Source: Thermomonas fusca DSM 15424
GTDB taxonomy: Bacteria; Pseudomonadota; Gammaproteobacteria; Xanthomonadales; Xanthomonadaceae
Direction of reading: 5' to 3'
Assembly: GCF_000423885.1 (NCBI RefSeq)
Contig: NZ_AUIV01000011.1
Location: 1-64,000 of the forward strand
Length of the DNA: 64,000 nt
Both the position numbers and the translations under genes were made by a program. Positions within the stretch are counted from its first letter, which is position 1. Each line of letters opens with the position of its first letter. Shown in pieces: positions 8,394 through 17,110 of this stretch. Under the pieces are notes generated by a model. The model searched no databases and was not told where the DNA came from. It saw only the letters and a list, made by a program, of their open reading frames with translations.

Positions 8394-8486
8394 GCCGGCT
8401 GGTTGCCCCCGCAGCGAATGTCCCCCGGCAGCGGACTGACGTCCGCTGCCTCCTCCTTGATTTCGCTGCAGGGGCAACCGGCCGGC
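8394..8486. repeat. Nested palindromic repeat, copy A
   Basis: Outer arms GCCGGCTGGTTGCCCC (8394-8409) and GGGGCAACCGGCCGGC (8471-8486) match at 15 of 16 positions. Inside are GCAGCGAA/TTCGCTGC (8411-8418, 8462-8469) and GGCAGCGGA/TCCGCTGCC (8427-8435, 8442-8450). The core between them recurs at 63546-63639 and, inverted, at 63715-63811. It lies between two converging genes. Confidence 0.85.
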
Positions 8487-8511
8487 GCTCCGTGATGGTG
8501 TGGCGCGTCGG

Positions 8512-9693
8512 TCAGGCCTGCGGCACCCGCACCCAGCCTTCCATCAGCACCCGCGCGCTGCGGCTCATCACGGCGCGTGTCACCGTCCACTGGCCATCGA
8601 TCTGCGCGACGGATGCGCCGACCGCCAACGTGCCCGAGGGATGGCCGAAGTTCACGGCATGGCGGGTGCCACCGCCTGCGGCGATGTTCACCAGCGTGCC
8701 CGGCACCGCCGCCGCGGTGGCGATGGCGACCGAGGCGGTGCCCATCATCGCGTGGTGCAGCTTGCCCATCGACATCGCACGCACGTTGAGGTCGATGCTG
8801 GCGGCGGCGATGTGCTTGCCGCTGGATGAGGTGTAGTCCTGCGCCGGCGCGACAAACGCCACCTTCGGCGTGTGCTGGCGCGTGGCCGCTTCTTCCGCCG
8901 TCCGAATCAACCCCATGCGCAGCGCGCCGGCCACGCGGATCGCTTCCAGCTTCGCCAGCGCGGCCTTGTCTTCGTTGATTGCCGGCTGCAGCTCGGTGCC
9001 GGCAAAACCGATATCGGCGGCGTTGACGAATACGGTGGAAATCCCGGCGGTGATCATGGTTGCCTTGAGCGTGCCGACGCCCGGTACGTCGAGGTCATCG
9101 ATCAGGCTGCCAGTGGGAAACATCGAACCGCCATCGCCGTCGTCGTCGGACGGGTCGATGAACTCCAGCACGATCTCGGCGGCGGGGAAGGTCACGCCGT
9201 CCAGTTCGAAATCGCCGGTTTCCTGCACCTGCCCGCCGCGCACCGGCACGTGCACCAGGATGGTCTTGCCGATGTTGGCCTGCCACACCCGCACGGTGAC
9301 GGTGCCGTCCTGCGGGATCCGTTCGGCAGGGATGAAGCCGTTGGCGATCGCGAACGGGCCGACCGCGGTGGTGAGGTTGCCGCAGTTGCCCGACCAGTCC
9401 ACGAAGGCGGTGTCGATGCTGACCTGGCCGTACAGATAGTCGACGTCGTGATCGGGCACGCTGGCGGCGGCGATGATCACCGTCTTGGACGTGGACGAGG
9501 TCGCCCCGCCCATGCCGTCGGTGTGCTTGCCGTAGGGATCGGGCGAACCGATCACCCGCAGCAGCAGCGCATCGCGCGCCGCCCCCGCCACCCGCGCCGC
9601 TTCCGGCAGGTCGTCGCGCCTGAAGAACACGCCCTTGGAGGTGCCGCCGCGCATGTAGGTGGCGGGGATGCGCAGTTGCGGAAGCGATGACAT
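8512..9693 (-). CDS. prpF: 2-methylaconitate cis-trans isomerase
   Basis: A 393-residue protein of the PrpF family (diaminopimelate-epimerase fold), which isomerises the trans-2-methylaconitate product of AcnD so that the 2-methylcitrate cycle can continue. The N-terminus IPATYMRGGTSKGVFF and the later GNCGNLTTAVGPFA contain family-conserved segments. Length is typical. It is the last gene of acnD-prpD-prpF on the minus strand, 60 bases after prpD. It takes part in propionyl-CoA breakdown in the cytoplasm. Confidence 0.93.
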   Translation of the reverse strand: MSSLPQLRIPATYMRGGTSKGVFFRRDDLPEAARVAGAARDALLLRVIGSPDPYGKHTDGMGGATSSTSKTVIIAAASVPDHDVDYLYGQVSIDTAFVDWSGNCGNLTTAVGPFAIANGFIPAERIPQDGTVTVRVWQANIGKTILVHVPVRGGQVQETGDFELDGVTFPAAEIVLEFIDPSDDDGDGGSMFPTGSLIDDLDVPGVGTLKATMITAGISTVFVNAADIGFAGTELQPAINEDKAALAKLEAIRVAGALRMGLIRTAEEAATRQHTPKVAFVAPAQDYTSSSGKHIAAASIDLNVRAMSMGKLHHAMMGTASVAIATAAAVPGTLVNIAAGGGTRHAVNFGHPSGTLAVGASVAQIDGQWTVTRAVMSRSARVLMEGWVRVPQA

Positions 9694-9753
9694 GGCGGAG
9701 CCTGCAGTGGGTGCGGGTGTCCATTTTCGCGCCTTGCCGGCGCCGGTGCGAGT

Positions 9754-11190
9754 TCAGGCCGCCAGCAGGTCCATGAACTCGCGCACTGGCATGGCTTCCA
9801 GCCGCGCCTGGTCCAGCGCCACGTCGAGGATGCGCTGCTGGCGCGCAGCATCGAAGCGCCGCGCCAGGTTGCGGCGGAATTTTTCCTCCAGCAGCGGCAG
9901 GCCTTCATCGCGGCGGCGCGGATGGCCGATGGGGTATTCCACCAGCACCTCGTCCAGCGCGCTGCCGTCCCTGAAATGCACGGTCAGGCCGTTGGCAATG
10001 CTGCGCTTGTCCGGATCGTGGTAGTCGGCGGTGAACTGTGGTTCCTCCACGCAGCGGATGCGCGCGCGCAGCGCGTCGATGCGCGGATCGGCAGCCACGT
10101 CGTCCTCGTAGTCGGCCGCGGTCAGCCGGCCCAGCAGCAGCGGCACCGCCACCATGTACTGGATGCAGTGGTCGCGGTCGGCGGGGTTATCCAGCGGGCC
10201 GTCCTTGTCGATGATGCGCATGCACGCGGCCTGGGTGCGGATGACGATTTTCTCGATGTCGTCGATGCTGCGGCCGAGTTCGCGCAGCCGCTGATGCAGC
10301 GTCATCGCCGCCTCCACCGCGCTCTGTGCATGGAACTCGGCCGGGTAGCTGATCTTGAACAGCACGTTCTCGATCACGTGGTTGCCGTACTCGTGCTCGA
10401 AGCGGAACCCCCGGCCTTGGAAGCTCACGTCGTAGAAGCCCCACGCCGGTGCGGTCAGCGCGGCGGGATAGCCCATCTCGCCGGTCTGCGCGATCAGCGC
10501 CAGCCGCACCGCGCGCGAACAGGCGTCGCCGGCGGCCCAGCTCTTGCGCGAGCCGGTGTTGGGCGCGTGCCGGTAAGTGCGCAGGCTCTGGCCGTCCACG
10601 AACACCTGCGACAGCGCCGCCAGCGCCTGTTCGCGGCTGAGCCCGAGCAGCGACGACGCCACCGCGGTGGAGGCCAGCTTCACCAGCGCGACGTGGTCCA
10701 GCCCGACCTGGTTGAACGAATTCTTCAGCGCCATCACGCCCTGAATCTCGTGCGCCTTGATCGCGCAGGCCAGCACCTCGCGCATGCTCAGCGCCGCGCC
10801 GGCGCGGCTGCGCCAGTCGGCCACCGCGAGGATGGCACCGAGGTTGTCGGACGGGTGGCCCCATTCGGCGGCCAGCCAGGTGTCGTTGAAGTCCAGCCAG
10901 CGGATCGTCGCGCCGATGTCGAACGCGGCCTTGACGGGGTCCAGTTGCAAGCCGGTGCCGGGCACGCGCGCGCCGTTTTCCAGCGTGGCGCCGGGCACCA
11001 CGGGTCCGAGCAACTTGGTGCAGGCGGAGTGCTCCAGCGCTTCCAGCGCGCAGCCCAGCGAATCGATCAGCACCAGCCGCGCACTCCGCCACGCCAGCGC
11101 GGAGGTGGGTTGGAAATCGCGGACGTAGTCGACGATGTCGACCAGCACGTCGTCCCAATCGGCCCTGGCAGACAGCACAGGCGAAGACAT
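9754..11190 (-). CDS. prpD: 2-methylcitrate dehydratase
   Basis: A 478-residue MmgE/PrpD-family enzyme that dehydrates 2-methylcitrate in propionate degradation. Family segments include WLDFNDTWLAAEWGHPSDN, SRKSWAAGDACSRAV and KISYPAEFHAQSAVEAA. GGGAG lies about 9 bases before the ATG. The intergenic region before it (11191-11303) holds two inverted repeats, so it may have its own promoter or an internal processing site. Finding PrpD together with AcnD/PrpF is unusual, because the two routes normally replace each other. Confidence 0.93.
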   Translation of the reverse strand: MSSPVLSARADWDDVLVDIVDYVRDFQPTSALAWRSARLVLIDSLGCALEALEHSACTKLLGPVVPGATLENGARVPGTGLQLDPVKAAFDIGATIRWLDFNDTWLAAEWGHPSDNLGAILAVADWRSRAGAALSMREVLACAIKAHEIQGVMALKNSFNQVGLDHVALVKLASTAVASSLLGLSREQALAALSQVFVDGQSLRTYRHAPNTGSRKSWAAGDACSRAVRLALIAQTGEMGYPAALTAPAWGFYDVSFQGRGFRFEHEYGNHVIENVLFKISYPAEFHAQSAVEAAMTLHQRLRELGRSIDDIEKIVIRTQAACMRIIDKDGPLDNPADRDHCIQYMVAVPLLLGRLTAADYEDDVAADPRIDALRARIRCVEEPQFTADYHDPDKRSIANGLTVHFRDGSALDEVLVEYPIGHPRRRDEGLPLLEEKFRRNLARRFDAARQQRILDVALDQARLEAMPVREFMDLLAA

Positions 11191-11211
11191 GGATGCACTC
11201 CCGTATCAATC

Positions 11212-11228
11212 AGTACCGTAATGGTACT
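11212..11228. promoter_or_regulatory. Perfect inverted repeat upstream of prpD
   Basis: AGTACC (11212-11217) and GGTACT (11223-11228) around five bases, 21 bases before the prpD ATG. Size and position suit an operator for a dimeric regulator. No regulator gene is adjacent, so this is inference. Confidence 0.45.
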
Positions 11229-11250
11229 CTTTCACGGGCAGTCGCGGCGA

Positions 11251-11275
11251 CACATGCCCATTGCAAGGGCATGTG
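11251..11275 (-). promoter_or_regulatory. Hairpin in the acnD-prpD gap
   Basis: A 9-bp perfect stem CACATGCCC/GGGCATGTG with a 7-base loop, located 28 bases after the acnD stop. It has no U-tract on the minus strand, so it is more likely an mRNA-stabilising or processing hairpin than a terminator. Confidence 0.5.
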
Positions 11276-11303
11276 GCTTGGTCAGGCGCGCGCGGCCGGG
11301 GGT

Positions 11304-13922
11304 TCAGCCCGCGCTGTTGGCGGCGATGAAATCCTGCGCGAATCGCTGCAGCACGCCGCCGGCGGCGTAGATGTGCACGTCCTCGTCGGAATCCAGCCGG
11401 CAGGTGACCGGCACTTCGACGGTTTTGCCATCGCGGCGATGGATGCGCAGCGTCAGGAGGGTGCCGGGCGCGGGCGTGCCGAAAACGTCGAAGGTCTCGC
11501 TGCCGTCGATGGCCAGCGTCAGGCGGGTGGTGCCGGGCTGGAACTGCAGCGGCAGCACGCCCATGCCGACCAGGTTGGTGCGATGGATACGCTCGAAGCC
11601 CTCGGCCACGATCGCCTCCACGCCGGCCAGGCGCACGCCCTTGGCTGCCCAGTCGCGCGAGCTGCCCTGGCCGTAGTCGGCGCCGGCGATGATGATCAGC
11701 GGCTGGCGGCGCTGCATGTAGGTTTCGATCGCCTCCCACATCCGCACCACCTTGCCGTCCGGCTCGATCCGCGCCAGCGAACCCTGGCGCACGCTGCCGT
11801 CCTGGTTGCGCACCATCTCGTTGAGCAGCTTGGGATTGGCGAAGGTCGCGCGCTGCGCGGTCAGGTGGTCGCCGCGATGGGTGGCGTAGGAATTGAAGTC
11901 CTCTTCCGGCAGGCCCATCTTCGCCAGGTATTCGCCGGCGGCGCTGGAGCCCAGGATCGCGTTGGACGGCGACAGGTGGTCGGTGGTGATGTTGTCGCCC
12001 AGCACCGCCAGCGCGCGCATGCCGTGCATGGTGCGTTCGCCCGCCAGCGCGCCTTCCCAATACGGAGGGCAGCGGATGTAGGTGCTCTGCGGGCGCCAGT
12101 CGTACAGCGGCTTGGCCTGCTGGCCGCGCGCGCGCGGCGCGAACATCGGCTCGTACACCCTGCGGAACTGCTCCGGCTTGACGCTGGCTTTCACCACCGC
12201 GTCGATCTCGGCGTCGGACGGCCAGATGTCCTTGAGCCGCACTTCATTGCCGTCGCGATCGATCCCCAGCACGTCCTTCTCGATGTCGAAGCGCACCGTG
12301 CCGGCAATCGCGTAGGCGATCACCAGCGGCGGCGAGGCGAGGAACGCCTGCTTCGCATACGGATGGATGCGGCCGTCGAAATTGCGGTTGCCGGACAGCA
12401 CCGCGGTCACGTACAGGTCGCGCTCGATCACTTCCTTCTGGATGGCCGGGTCCAGCGCGCCGCTCATTCCGTTGCAGGTAGTGCAGGCGAAGCCGACGAT
12501 GCCGAAGCCCAGCTGTTCCAGCTCCGGCAGCAGCTTGGCGTCTTCCAGATACAGCTGTACCGCCTTCGAGCCGGGCGCCAGCGAGCTCTTCACCCACGGC
12601 TTGCGGGCCAGCCCGCGCGCGTTGGCGTTGCGCGCCAGCAGCGCGGCGGCGATCACGTTGCGCGGGTTGGAGGTGTTGGTGCAGCTGGTGATGGCGGCGA
12701 TGATCACCGCGCCGTCGGGAATCAGGCCTTGCGCCTCCTCGTCGCGCGCGGCGTCGAGCTTGGTTTCATCGGCGATGCCGCGCTCTGCCAGCGCCGTCAC
12801 CGGAAGCCGGCGGTGGGGGTTGCTCGGCCCCGCCAGCGTGCGGGTCACGCTGGACAGGTCGAAATGCAGGGTGCGCTCGTAGCGCGCGTGCAGCAGGTCG
12901 TCGGCCCAGAAGCCGGCGGTCTTGGCATAGGTTTCCACCAGCGCCACCTGCGCATCGTCGCGACCGGTCAGGCGCAGGTAGTCCAGGGTGTTGTCGTCGA
13001 TGAAGAACATCGCCGCGGTGGCGCCATACTCCGGCGCCATGTTGGAAATCGTGGCGCGGTCACCGATGGTCAGCGCGGATGCGCCTTCGCCGCGGAACTC
13101 CAGATACGCACCCACCACCTTCTGCTGGCGCAGGAATTCGGTCAGCGCCAGCACCACGTCGGTGGCGGTGATGCCGGGGCCGGGACGGCCGCTGAGCTCC
13201 ACCGCCACGATGTCGGGCAGGCGCATCATCGAGGCGCGGCCCAGCATCACGCTTTCCGCTTCCAGCCCGCCGACGCCGACGGCAATCACGCCCAGCGCGT
13301 CCACGTGCGGGGTGTGGGAATCGGTGCCGACGCAGGTATCGGGGAAGGCCACGCCATCGCGGGTGTAGATCACCGGCGACATCTTCTCCAGATTGATCTG
13401 GTGCATGATCCCGTTGCCCGCCGGGATCACGTCGACGTTGTCGAAGGCCAACCGGCACCACTCGATGAAGTCGAAACGGTCGGCGTTGCGGCGGTCCTCG
13501 ATGGCGCGGTTCTTGGCGAACGCCTGCGGATCGAAACCCGGCGCTTCCACCGCCAGCGAGTGGTCGACGATCAGCTGCACCGGCACCACCGGGTTGACCT
13601 GCGCCGGATCGCCGCCGGCAGCGGCGATGGCTTCGCGCAGGCCGGCCAGGTCCACCAGCGCGGTCTGGCCAAGGATGTCGTGGCAGACCACGCGGGCCGG
13701 GAACCACGGGAAGTCGAGGTCGCGGCGGCGCTCGACCAGCTGCAGCAGGTAGTCGTTGATGCGGGTCGGCTCGGCCTTGCGCACGATGTTCTCGGCGTGC
13801 ACCCGCGCGGTGTACGGCAGCTCCGCCCAGGCGCCCGGTTTCAGCGCTTCCACCGCCTCCCGCGCATCGAAATAGTCCAGCGCGGTGCCGGGCAGGTATT
13901 TGCGGTAGCTGGTGTTCATCAT
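11304..13922 (-). CDS. acnD: Fe/S-dependent 2-methylisocitrate dehydratase
   Basis: An 872-residue aconitase-superfamily enzyme that acts with PrpF in the 2-methylcitrate cycle. The N-terminus NTSYRKYLPGTALDYFDAR is typical of AcnD rather than AcnA. Cluster-binding cysteines are in SCTNTSNPRN and CTTCNGMSG, and the C-terminal swivel has GADYGQGSSRDWAAKG. ATGs at 13922 and 13919 are both possible; upstream in-frame sequence is not conserved-looking and was excluded. No strong ribosome site is visible. It is the first gene of the block and is divergent from dusA. prpB and prpC are not in this window. Confidence 0.93.
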   Translation of the reverse strand: MMNTSYRKYLPGTALDYFDAREAVEALKPGAWAELPYTARVHAENIVRKAEPTRINDYLLQLVERRRDLDFPWFPARVVCHDILGQTALVDLAGLREAIAAAGGDPAQVNPVVPVQLIVDHSLAVEAPGFDPQAFAKNRAIEDRRNADRFDFIEWCRLAFDNVDVIPAGNGIMHQINLEKMSPVIYTRDGVAFPDTCVGTDSHTPHVDALGVIAVGVGGLEAESVMLGRASMMRLPDIVAVELSGRPGPGITATDVVLALTEFLRQQKVVGAYLEFRGEGASALTIGDRATISNMAPEYGATAAMFFIDDNTLDYLRLTGRDDAQVALVETYAKTAGFWADDLLHARYERTLHFDLSSVTRTLAGPSNPHRRLPVTALAERGIADETKLDAARDEEAQGLIPDGAVIIAAITSCTNTSNPRNVIAAALLARNANARGLARKPWVKSSLAPGSKAVQLYLEDAKLLPELEQLGFGIVGFACTTCNGMSGALDPAIQKEVIERDLYVTAVLSGNRNFDGRIHPYAKQAFLASPPLVIAYAIAGTVRFDIEKDVLGIDRDGNEVRLKDIWPSDAEIDAVVKASVKPEQFRRVYEPMFAPRARGQQAKPLYDWRPQSTYIRCPPYWEGALAGERTMHGMRALAVLGDNITTDHLSPSNAILGSSAAGEYLAKMGLPEEDFNSYATHRGDHLTAQRATFANPKLLNEMVRNQDGSVRQGSLARIEPDGKVVRMWEAIETYMQRRQPLIIIAGADYGQGSSRDWAAKGVRLAGVEAIVAEGFERIHRTNLVGMGVLPLQFQPGTTRLTLAIDGSETFDVFGTPAPGTLLTLRIHRRDGKTVEVPVTCRLDSDEDVHIYAAGGVLQRFAQDFIAANSAG

Positions 13923-13995
13923 GGTGGGCAGGCAGTGCTCGAACGGACCGCCTATTCTCGCGCATCGCGGCGGGGCTTGCCCCGGCCTCCGTACA

Positions 13996-15006
13996 ATGCG
14001 CCGCGTGAACGCCTCTCCCGCCATTCCCGCCGACCAGCTGCGCCTGTCCGTCGCCCCGATGATGGATTGGACGGATTCGCACTGCCGCGTGTTCCACCGG
14101 CTGCTGGCGCCAAGCGCACGGCTGTATTCGGAAATGGTGCATGCCAACGCGGTGGTGCTGGGCGACCGCGCGCGGCTGCTGGCGATGGACCCGTGCGAAC
14201 ACCCGGTGGCGCTGCAGCTGGGCGGCAGCGAGCCGGCGCTGCTGGCGCAGGCGGCGCGGATCGGCGCCGACTGGGGCTATGACGAGATCAACCTCAACTG
14301 CGGCTGCCCGTCCGACCGCGTGCAGGCCGGGCGGTTTGGTGCGTGCCTGATGCGCGAGCCGGCGCTGGTGGCGGACAGCGTGGCGGCGATGATCGCCGCG
14401 GTGCCGGACGTGCCGGTGACGGTGAAGTGCCGGCTGGGCGTGGACGACGACCACGAGTGGGAGCGTTTCATCGACTTCATCGACACCATCGCCGAAGCTG
14501 GCTGCCGGATGTTCGTGGTGCATGCGCGCAATGCCTGGCTGAAGGGGCTTTCGCCGAAGGAAAACCGCGAGGTGCCGCCGCTGCGCTATGACTGGGCTTA
14601 CCGGCTCAAGCGCGAACGCCCGCAGCTGCAGGTGGTGGTCAACGGCGGCATCGCCGATGCCGACGAGGCCACCGCGCATCTGCAGCATCTCGATGGCGCG
14701 ATGCTCGGGCGCGCCGCCTACCACACGCCCTACCTGCTGCATCAGCTCGACGCGCGCTGGTTTGGCGGTGCGCTGCGCACGCGCGGCGAACTGCTGCGCG
14801 CGTACCGCCCCTACGTCGAGGCGCAGCTGGCGCGCGGCGTGTTCCTCAAGCACATCACCCGTCACCTGCTGGGCCTGTTCGCCGGCGAGCCCGGCGGGCG
14901 CGCGTTCCGGCAGGTATTGAGCGAGGGTGCGCACCGGCCAGGCGCCGACTGGGCGCTGATCGAGCAGGCCTTGTCCCTGACCCAACGCGAGACCCGCCCC
15001 ACATGA
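13996..15006 (+). CDS. dusA: tRNA-dihydrouridine(20/20a) synthase
   Basis: A 336-residue FMN enzyme that reduces uridines 20/20a in the tRNA D-loop using NADPH. It is a TIM barrel starting LRLSVAPMMDWTDSHCR. The catalytic cysteine is C104 in NLNCGCPSDRV. FMN-phosphate segments VNGGIADADEA and MLGRAAYHTP follow, then the C-terminal helical tRNA-binding domain. HWERF-type and KLGVDD-like family features identify the DusA subgroup. I start at the ATG at 13996; a GTG at 14005 is the alternative. The stop overlaps the next gene by four bases (ATGA). Confidence 0.93.
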   Translation: MRRVNASPAIPADQLRLSVAPMMDWTDSHCRVFHRLLAPSARLYSEMVHANAVVLGDRARLLAMDPCEHPVALQLGGSEPALLAQAARIGADWGYDEINLNCGCPSDRVQAGRFGACLMREPALVADSVAAMIAAVPDVPVTVKCRLGVDDDHEWERFIDFIDTIAEAGCRMFVVHARNAWLKGLSPKENREVPPLRYDWAYRLKRERPQLQVVVNGGIADADEATAHLQHLDGAMLGRAAYHTPYLLHQLDARWFGGALRTRGELLRAYRPYVEAQLARGVFLKHITRHLLGLFAGEPGGRAFRQVLSEGAHRPGADWALIEQALSLTQRETRPT

Positions 15007-15914
15007 TCACCCGCGATCCCGATGCCTTCCTGACGCTGGCCCGTTCCCTGCCGACCGACTTCGGCCCGGCCACCGCGCGCGCCGCCTTCCTGGTCGCGCC
15101 CGACGGCTTCCGCCTCGCCGAACAATCGGCGCGCGACAACGCCTACATGGCCGACGCCGCGGCGTTCGACGCCGCCCGTGCCTCGGCCCAGCATCGCGTC
15201 CTGCAGTGCGCGGTGTCGGCGGTGCTGCCGACAGTCTGCTTCGCCGGCAGCCCCGACACCCCCGACGCGCTGTTCCCCAACAACGTGTTCGGCGCCGCCG
15301 CCGGCCGCAGCATCATCGGCCGCATGCGCCACGAGGTGCGCCAGCGCGAAGCCGCACGCAGCGACATCCGCGCGTTCTTTCGCGATGTGCTGGGCCGGCA
15401 GGAGATCGATCTCTCCACCCAGCCGCATGCATGCGAGCTGACCGGCGCGCTGGTGATCGACCGCGCCCGCGGGCTGGGCTTCTGCGGCCTGTCCGAGCGC
15501 TGCGACGAAGCCGGAGCAAATCTGATGCACGAGGCTTTCGGCCTGCGCGCCACCCTGCTGTTCGATCTCGCCGCCGGCGAATACCACACCAACGTTGTGC
15601 TGGCGGTGCTGGCCGGGCGCGCCGCGGTGGTCTGCCCGGCCGGCTTCGCCGAACCGTCGGTGGCCGCTGCGATTGCCGATCTGTACGCCCCGCACGCGGT
15701 GGTCTGCGATGCCGCCGAACACGCCGCGTTCGTCGCCAACTGCATCGCGCTGTCGGCGGACACGGCATGGATGAGCGCGGCGGCGGGCAGGGCGCTGTCG
15801 CCGGCGCACCGCGCAACGTTGGCCGAGGCCGGATTCCGGGTCGAAGCGGTGGAACTGGACGCCATCGAGGCGGCCGGCGGATCGTTGCGCTGCTGCATCG
15901 GCGAGCTGTTCTGA
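15003..15914 (+). CDS. Arginine deiminase-related (amidinotransferase-fold) hydrolase
   Basis: A 303-residue protein of the pentein/amidinotransferase superfamily, close to the CtlX-type citrulline/arginine-related hydrolases. The clues are an early FLVAPDGFRLAEQSARDN segment (substrate loop), PDALFPNNVFG (catalytic Asp/Asn region), a central HACELTGALVIDR, and a C-terminal active-site cysteine (C297/C298) in GGSLRCCIGELF. Family members hydrolyse guanidino or ureido groups; the true substrate is not known here. It is translationally coupled to dusA, though the two have no obvious shared pathway. Confidence 0.75.
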   Translation: MITRDPDAFLTLARSLPTDFGPATARAAFLVAPDGFRLAEQSARDNAYMADAAAFDAARASAQHRVLQCAVSAVLPTVCFAGSPDTPDALFPNNVFGAAAGRSIIGRMRHEVRQREAARSDIRAFFRDVLGRQEIDLSTQPHACELTGALVIDRARGLGFCGLSERCDEAGANLMHEAFGLRATLLFDLAAGEYHTNVVLAVLAGRAAVVCPAGFAEPSVAAAIADLYAPHAVVCDAAEHAAFVANCIALSADTAWMSAAAGRALSPAHRATLAEAGFRVEAVELDAIEAAGGSLRCCIGELF

Positions 15915-16029
15915 GCCGGGGCAGGCAAGAGGCTGAACGGCGCGCTATCCTGTTCAGGAAACTTCAGGGCCGATTCACCCCCTGCTTCCAAGAATGGCCC
16001 CGTACCTGACATCCAAAGCCAGTCACGCC

Positions 16030-16371
16030 ATGCCCCGCATTCCGACCTTACTGCCCAACCTGTTCGCCGCCGTCCTGCTGACGGCGTCGTCGCTGGCGAT
16101 GGCCCAGCAGGCGCAGCAGCCGCCACGTGATCGGGAACCGGACCGCGAGCCGCAGCCGCAGTCGCAGCCTCGCGTCAGTCTGTCCGATGCGGTGCGCCGG
16201 GTCGAGCGCAACACCCGCGGCGAAGTGCTGTCGGCCGAGCGCGTCCAGTTCGATGGCCGCGACATGCACCGGGTCAAGGTGGTGGACGATCAGGGCCGGG
16301 TGCGGGTGTTCATGCAGGATCCTGCCCGTCGCGACCGCCCGTCGCCACGGCCGCCGCGCGACGACGAATAA
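16030..16371 (+). CDS. PepSY-like periplasmic protein upstream of phoPQ
   Basis: A 113-residue exported protein: signal peptide 1-25, a charged Pro/Arg/Glu/Gln stretch at about 28-47, then a PepSY-like unit with pattern VSLSDAVRRVERNTRGEVLSA ending in a two-stranded GRDMHRVKVVDDQGRVRVF. (The motif is described by its ends only.) Such small proteins often precede two-component genes and may tune the sensor in the periplasm, which is inference. It lies 33 bases before phoP and is likely cotranscribed. I chose the ATG at 16030 over 15994 because it gives a proper signal peptide. Confidence 0.65.
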   Translation: MPRIPTLLPNLFAAVLLTASSLAMAQQAQQPPRDREPDREPQPQSQPRVSLSDAVRRVERNTRGEVLSAERVQFDGRDMHRVKVVDDQGRVRVFMQDPARRDRPSPRPPRDDE

Positions 16372-16404
16372 ACGGCCCTTCCGACCCATTCCCAAGGAGT
16401 GACC

Positions 16405-17088
16405 ATGCGTATCCTGCTCGTCGAAGACGAAGCCCCGCTCCGTGAAACCCTGGCCGCGCGCCTGAAGCGCGAAGGTTATGCCGTCGATGCCGCGCAGGAT
16501 GGCGAGGAAGGCCTGTACATGGGCCGCGAGGTGCCGTTCGACGTCGGCATCATCGACCTCGGCCTGCCCAAGATGAGTGGCATGGAGTTGATCCGCGCGC
16601 TGCGCGACGAAGGCAAGAAGTTCCCGATGCTGATCCTGACCGCGCGTTCCAGCTGGCAGGACAAGGTCGATGGGCTCAAGCAGGGCGCCGACGACTATCT
16701 GGTCAAGCCGTTCCACGTCGAGGAACTGCTGGCGCGGGTCAACGCGCTGGTGCGCCGCGCCGCCGGCTGGAGCAAGCCCACGCTGGAGTGCGGGCCGGTG
16801 GTGCTGGATCTGGCCGCGCAGACGGTCAGCGTCAATGGCAGCAACGTCGATCTGACCAGCTACGAATACAAGGTGCTGGAATACCTGATGATGCACGCCG
16901 GCGAGCTGGTGTCGAAGGCCGACCTCACCGAGCACATCTACCAGCAGGATTTCGACCGCGATTCGAACGTGCTGGAAGTCTTCATCGGCCGCCTGCGCAA
17001 GAAGCTGGATCCGGACGGCGAACTGAAGCCGATCGAGACCGTGCGCGGCCGCGGCTACCGCTTCGCCATCGCGCGCAGCGGCGAGTGA
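16405..17088 (+). CDS. phoP: PhoP-type response regulator
   Basis: A 227-residue OmpR/PhoB-class regulator. The receiver domain 1-115 has the acidic pocket E7-D8, phospho-acceptor D51 in IIDLGLPKMSG, T79 and K101 (YLVKPFHVEELLARV). The winged-helix DNA-binding domain 125-225 includes LTSYEYKVLEYLM and VEVFIGRLRKKL-like recognition segments. AAGGAG lies 5 bases before the ATG at 16405; the GTG at 16399 was rejected. It is paired with the kinase gene 22 bases downstream. In Xanthomonas the equivalent pair responds to envelope cation/peptide stress. Confidence 0.9.
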   Translation: MRILLVEDEAPLRETLAARLKREGYAVDAAQDGEEGLYMGREVPFDVGIIDLGLPKMSGMELIRALRDEGKKFPMLILTARSSWQDKVDGLKQGADDYLVKPFHVEELLARVNALVRRAAGWSKPTLECGPVVLDLAAQTVSVNGSNVDLTSYEYKVLEYLMMHAGELVSKADLTEHIYQQDFDRDSNVLEVFIGRLRKKLDPDGELKPIETVRGRGYRFAIARSGE

Positions 17089-17110
17089 CCGCGGCCCCGC
17101 GCGCAGGCGG

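Noticed and set aside
11193..14282. Long plus-strand open frame of about 1029 codons antisense to acnD
   Set aside because: Its composition is Arg/Gly/His/Ala-rich with no domain; it is the antisense shadow common over G+C-rich genes, whereas the minus-strand frame encodes a clear aconitase-family enzyme. Similar shadows over trpE, pilU and the lipoprotein gene were rejected for the same reason.
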